18,058 nt of DNA from JALVIU01 sp964462295 (GTDB lineage: Bacteria; Atribacterota; JALVIU01). The stretch's first letter is position 1; the number at the start of each line of letters is the position of its first letter. This document shows, piece after piece, positions 14,261 through 18,058 of the stretch. The translations under genes were made by a program, and so were the position numbers. The DNA is taken from assembly GCA_964462295.1 (NCBI GenBank), contig CAYWXH010000029.1, forward strand, positions 1 through 18,058. Reading direction: 5' to 3'. The notes below the pieces were generated by a model. It made no database searches, was not told the DNA's origin, and saw only the letters and a program-made list of their open reading frames with translations.

Positions 14261-17200
14261 ATGAAAAGATACTTTCTTTTTTTAATTTTTATATCTTTAC
14301 TCTTTAGTCTTCCTTATACAGCATACTCTCTTCCCAATAAAGTTATTACTCTCCAGGAAAAATATGAAAATCCTGATTTCTCAAATATGTTTGTCGGCTC
14401 ATTCGGAAATGACGAATATTTAGGTATAAAATGTGAATTTTGGAGCAAGAAAAAGAGAAATGTCGGAAGTTATAAATTTTACATAGTGGATCTTAAAAAA
14501 AGGGAAAAGATTTATGAAAAACTATATAAAACAAATAGTTATCCACCCCTTAATTTAAATCGATTCAGAAAAATATATGAAAAGTACTTTATATATACTG
14601 TATATAACGATAAACATCCCGAAATAGAGATACACAGGATAGATCTCACTACTAAAAAAGAAATCATACATTACCTCTCTGGGGATAATACTAGTAATAC
14701 ATTCAAAGATGGGGTATTAAATGGAGAAAGGGGTCTATTTGTAGTAGGCAATAATCAATTATTATATTTTTATAGTTATTTGAAAGATGAGCTTACAGAA
14801 TTTAAACTTCATGAACTTTCAATGGATGACCTCCTTCTTTTTCAAAATATAGGTATCTCATATGATAAAAAAGATTATGGAAAAATCTACTGGATAAATA
14901 TAAAAACAGGGAAAAAGAACCTTTTAGGAAATACAAATACTATATATATTCCAAAATGTTATACCTTTGACCAGAAAACACCAATACTCCCCACAATCTC
15001 AAAAGAAAATGGAAAATGGGCACTAAAAGTTTATGATGAGAATATGAACACTATAAAAAAACAGCCATTTTCCACACTCGGTATATCCACAAATTCAAAA
15101 ATACATAAGTTTCAAGAAGTGGCATATTCCCAAAAATCCTCCATATTTAAAATAGAATTCTTAAACAAAAAAATAGTCTATATTTTCTTTGATAGCAAAG
15201 GAAATATAAAACACCTCTTGTTTTTACCCAAATCATACGGTGAAGGAGTAATAAAACTTACAAATGGAAATATCCTTCTTTTTGTAAAAAATTCAAATGG
15301 ATGGCATATAGTAAAAGAAGGGAAACTCTTCCCTATAGATACTCGCAAAATAAACCCAGATATTGGAACAGGTGATGGGGAAAGCTTTATTTTTGGTAAA
15401 TTTAACAATTTCTTTAAATATTCTCTAAAGAAAAATAAAATAGTAGGAACCTATCTCTTCCCCAAATCAAAAACCACACTCCTTGGCAGGATTTACAATG
15501 GAAATGTATATGTAATAACATTTAATGGGTATACAGGATATATGGATATAGAATCCTTTCCCTTCTCATCTGTAGGATGGTTCCCGCTTCGCATAGAATT
15601 TTCCCCTCATGCTGAAAAGCCAAATGAACTCTATGACAATACAGATACTAAGGTAATAATAGAAAATCCATATGACTATAACATAAGAGATATTGGTGAT
15701 TTAAAAATGAAAGTAGATCGGGGACAGATAAGATGGAAAGACGGTAAAGGATGGATATGGCATACACCATCTATCAGGAAACAAAAAGAGGATGCAAAGC
15801 TTACCGTTACCATTGCCTCTATTTCAAAAGAATTTCCTGTAAAGATTGTAAAACAGTCGGAAAAGATTAAACTTATTCTAAATAGGGATAATTTTCCACG
15901 GGGGACTTTAATATTTAGCGTAAAAGGGGAAGTTATAAATACCACAAATATAGAATTAAAAAATATAAAATGGAACATAAAAACAATGGGGCTAAAAGAT
16001 ATAAGAAAATCACTTACAAATTACATACCGAAAAAAGGTAGTACATTTATACATATCTACGGGTTTACATCCCCTAGAAATACCAAAATAAAATGGAACG
16101 GCTATACCATAAAAAGAAAGGTAACAGTTATGCTTACCCACAGATGGGGAAGTATAACAAAAAGCTTGAGAGGAGATCTCAAAATAGAGCCCAAATATGG
16201 TTTTAATATAAAGGTAGAAGACGATAGTGGAAATGAGTTACCCTTAGAAGAAAAGGACCTTAAACTTGTACGAGTATTTACAAAAAGCAAAAAAGATATT
16301 ACAGACAATCTTCAAATAAAGCTACTTAATCATTACCGGGTATCGATACGAGGTATATCCCCTGGTTTTCCCGGAAAACCCCTTAACCTCATCGTAAAGT
16401 GGGGTGGATACGAAAAAAAGATAGCCCTATCGTTTGATGTATCTAGTGATTCTTATGTATATAATACACCTACTATTACATTCAAAGGGACAAAAACAAA
16501 GCTCTATGTAGATGTACGAGCTGAAGGAAAACCGCTAAATAGTTTTTACATAACAATAGAAAACGGGAAAAAGGTATATAATGCCAAAACATCTATTGAA
16601 AACATAGAACCTGGAAAATGGAAAATAAGGGTATCAAGCAGGGGATATTTTCCATACGAGAAAGAGATAGTTGTAAAAAAGGCAACTATAAATAAGGTAA
16701 CCGTTGACCTTAAGAAATTTGTAGGCCTCATCTTTAAAATAGATTCATACTATAAAAATGCATTTAAAGATGTAAAAAAGGCAAAGGTTAAGGCACACCC
16801 AGGGCTTAAAAAAGTTACAGATTACATATACATACTTCCGAAAAATCACGATAAGATATATTTTGGTACAGTGTATAAAGTGGGTCGCCCAGATAAGATA
16901 ACTGCCTCTGTATTTGGAGAGGATACATATAGTGTATATGCCGAGGTAGATACCATAGATGATCAATTTATATTTTCTGATGGTTACGTACAAGAAAAGC
17001 CTATAAAAAATTATACGATAGATAAATTCTATAATGATCTTAAAGAGAAAAGGGGTTATAAGATTACAAAACCTACTATGCTCAAAATAACATTGAGGGC
17101 AGAGGCAGACACCACCAAAGAAGAAAGATTTATTATATGGATATTCCCATCCAAATGGTTAGGATATGAAAAACAGGCAATAGAAGGGGTTATCTTATAC

Positions 17201-18055
17201 TCATTTAAGGACAATATGGACCTTTTCTCATATCCCGAAGAGGCAAAATCATATATTGAAAATAAAGCCGCAGAGCAACTTACTATATCTGCCCTATCCA
17301 ATATCGTCTGGTATGGTATGAGCTCTCTAGATTTTCTAAAAGGGGCACTGGGGATACCAGATTTTGGTATTTTTGATATTGGGCAAACAGCAATCCAAGA
17401 GTATGTAGATTACAAACTTCAGGCAAAAGTCACCGAATATCTACAGACTGACCCAGAGCTAAAAAGCAAAATAAATGACATATCACCCGTCTATAGAAGC
17501 ATGCTCCTTACAGGGATAACAGGTGAGGTATGTAGTGCAATAAGTTCTATCGTGGCTGCAGGCAATTGGGCAATGGGTATGAGTTCGGTTATAGAAGAGG
17601 GTGTAGAAAAAGTGGTAGCAGGGGCCATTTTAGAGGCAATTTGGGAGAAAGATAATCACTTTCGCTGTATGGTAAATACCCTTACTTCTGCAAAAGATGA
17701 GGTACAAGATATAATAAATGCTGTTGAGAATAACCATCCCATTATTGTAAAAAGTAAAATAAAGAAACTCTCCAAATGTTTTGTAAGTCTTAACACAAAT
17801 AACAAAGGGGGTTGTGATTCTTACTGTAATAAACATCCACTTTCCTGGGCCTTCTTATCTGAACTTGTCCGTATAGATGAGTGGAAAGGGGGAAATACAT
17901 GGCCATCATTTGCAGAGGAGCTACTTAGAGGGTTTACCAATGAACAAAAATATGGTGGATCTAAGATAGCTATGAAAATTTATGAACCTATAATAAAAAC
18001 ATTTATATACATAGCATCACCCATTATAGATGCATGTATTATTGAAGGGAAATAA
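14261..18055 (+). CDS. Large secreted protein of unknown function (beta-rich N-terminus, PEGA-like module, helical Cys-bearing C-terminus)
   Basis: 1264 residues, not recognised as a known family. Residues 1 to about 23 are a signal peptide (MKRY, hydrophobic core, AYS-LPN), so it should be exported; no lipobox. Residues of about 25-440 are strand-rich with repeated 'YxxDLKTGKK'-like strand pairs (for example YWINIKTGKKNLLG), resembling a beta-propeller. Residues of about 440-735 look like Ig-like modules (RIEFSPHAEKPNELYDNTDT, SVKGEVINTTNIELKNIKW). Residues of about 737-820 resemble a PEGA or carboxypeptidase-regulatory beta module (IENIEPGKWKIRVSSRGYFP). Residues of about 980-1264 are helical with six cysteines (1091, 1136, 1173, 1185, 1189, 1259), possibly disulfide-bonded, including GGCDSYCNKHP. 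No catalytic motif or C-terminal anchor is evident. The gene has its own promoter and strong ribosome binding site, and it reads away from the transport operon. A surface, adhesive or envelope role is a guess. The domain names are impressions from strand patterns, not profile hits. Confidence 0.8.
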   Translation: MKRYFLFLIFISLLFSLPYTAYSLPNKVITLQEKYENPDFSNMFVGSFGNDEYLGIKCEFWSKKKRNVGSYKFYIVDLKKREKIYEKLYKTNSYPPLNLNRFRKIYEKYFIYTVYNDKHPEIEIHRIDLTTKKEIIHYLSGDNTSNTFKDGVLNGERGLFVVGNNQLLYFYSYLKDELTEFKLHELSMDDLLLFQNIGISYDKKDYGKIYWINIKTGKKNLLGNTNTIYIPKCYTFDQKTPILPTISKENGKWALKVYDENMNTIKKQPFSTLGISTNSKIHKFQEVAYSQKSSIFKIEFLNKKIVYIFFDSKGNIKHLLFLPKSYGEGVIKLTNGNILLFVKNSNGWHIVKEGKLFPIDTRKINPDIGTGDGESFIFGKFNNFFKYSLKKNKIVGTYLFPKSKTTLLGRIYNGNVYVITFNGYTGYMDIESFPFSSVGWFPLRIEFSPHAEKPNELYDNTDTKVIIENPYDYNIRDIGDLKMKVDRGQIRWKDGKGWIWHTPSIRKQKEDAKLTVTIASISKEFPVKIVKQSEKIKLILNRDNFPRGTLIFSVKGEVINTTNIELKNIKWNIKTMGLKDIRKSLTNYIPKKGSTFIHIYGFTSPRNTKIKWNGYTIKRKVTVMLTHRWGSITKSLRGDLKIEPKYGFNIKVEDDSGNELPLEEKDLKLVRVFTKSKKDITDNLQIKLLNHYRVSIRGISPGFPGKPLNLIVKWGGYEKKIALSFDVSSDSYVYNTPTITFKGTKTKLYVDVRAEGKPLNSFYITIENGKKVYNAKTSIENIEPGKWKIRVSSRGYFPYEKEIVVKKATINKVTVDLKKFVGLIFKIDSYYKNAFKDVKKAKVKAHPGLKKVTDYIYILPKNHDKIYFGTVYKVGRPDKITASVFGEDTYSVYAEVDTIDDQFIFSDGYVQEKPIKNYTIDKFYNDLKEKRGYKITKPTMLKITLRAEADTTKEERFIIWIFPSKWLGYEKQAIEGVILYSFKDNMDLFSYPEEAKSYIENKAAEQLTISALSNIVWYGMSSLDFLKGALGIPDFGIFDIGQTAIQEYVDYKLQAKVTEYLQTDPELKSKINDISPVYRSMLLTGITGEVCSAISSIVAAGNWAMGMSSVIEEGVEKVVAGAILEAIWEKDNHFRCMVNTLTSAKDEVQDIINAVENNHPIIVKSKIKKLSKCFVSLNTNNKGGCDSYCNKHPLSWAFLSELVRIDEWKGGNTWPSFAEELLRGFTNEQKYGGSKIAMKIYEPIIKTFIYIASPIIDACIIEGK

Positions 18056-18058
18056 AAA

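Noticed and set aside
14261..18055. Secreted toxin or polymorphic effector
   Set aside because: A signal peptide plus a Cys-bearing helical C-terminus is suggestive, but I see no toxin motif, repeat stalk or downstream immunity gene in the window (which ends 3 nt after the stop codon).

Overview
The window looks like part of a metagenome-assembled or draft genome of an AT-rich, probably anaerobic and possibly thermophilic heterotrophic bacterium. Codons favour AGA, AUA and A/T endings, Shine-Dalgarno sites are strong (AGGAGG-like), and two solute-binding proteins have signal peptides without a lipobox Cys, which fits a diderm with a periplasm. I cannot fix the phylum. Similar gene sets occur in lineages such as Atribacterota, Caldisericota, Dictyoglomota and Thermotogota, but this is only an impression.

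Layout. Positions 496-13354 hold eleven genes, all on the minus strand. In order of transcription (right to left) they are: an M20D amidohydrolase/aminoacylase; a complete Dpp/Opp-type ABC importer (two permeases, two ATPases, then the binding protein, which has its own promoter-like sequence); a strong intergenic hairpin; a ribose/AraH-type sugar ABC importer (permease, binding protein, double ATPase, second permease); and, after a 0.5 kb block of hairpin repeats, an L-fucose/L-arabinose-isomerase-family protein. To the right, reading away on the plus strand, is a 1264-residue secreted protein that I do not recognise (14261-18055). It has a signal peptide, a beta-rich N-terminal part, Ig/PEGA-like modules and a Cys-bearing helical C-terminal part.

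Three intergenic blocks (about 11-488, 1922-2411 and 13506-14177) are built from one family of short GC-rich hairpin repeats. The unit runs from TGTCATTGCGAG, through a variable self-complementary stem, to GAAGCAATCTC or GTGGCAATCTC, in both orientations. The stems differ in sequence but stay paired, so the hairpin rather than the sequence seems to be conserved. A longer composite (two hairpins around a conserved linker) occurs once in each block. Long reading frames across these blocks are spurious.

Two 100-N gaps lie inside the repeat blocks. At both, the contig end is an exactly 55-nt sequence that recurs elsewhere in the window, as expected from a de Bruijn assembly with k=55 that broke on the repeats.

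How the genes work together (inference): the amidohydrolase and Dpp/Opp importer form a peptide or acyl-amino-acid uptake and hydrolysis unit. The sugar importer and isomerase-like protein form a sugar uptake and isomerisation unit. All may be read from one promoter upstream of the amidohydrolase, plus a second one before the peptide-binding protein, with hairpins at unit boundaries adjusting expression. No transcription regulator is encoded in the window. The least conventional points are the apparent AUA start of the sugar ABC ATPase, the covarying hairpin repeats, the perfect 17-bp hairpin and flanking 10-bp direct repeat at the left block, and the large unrecognised secreted protein.
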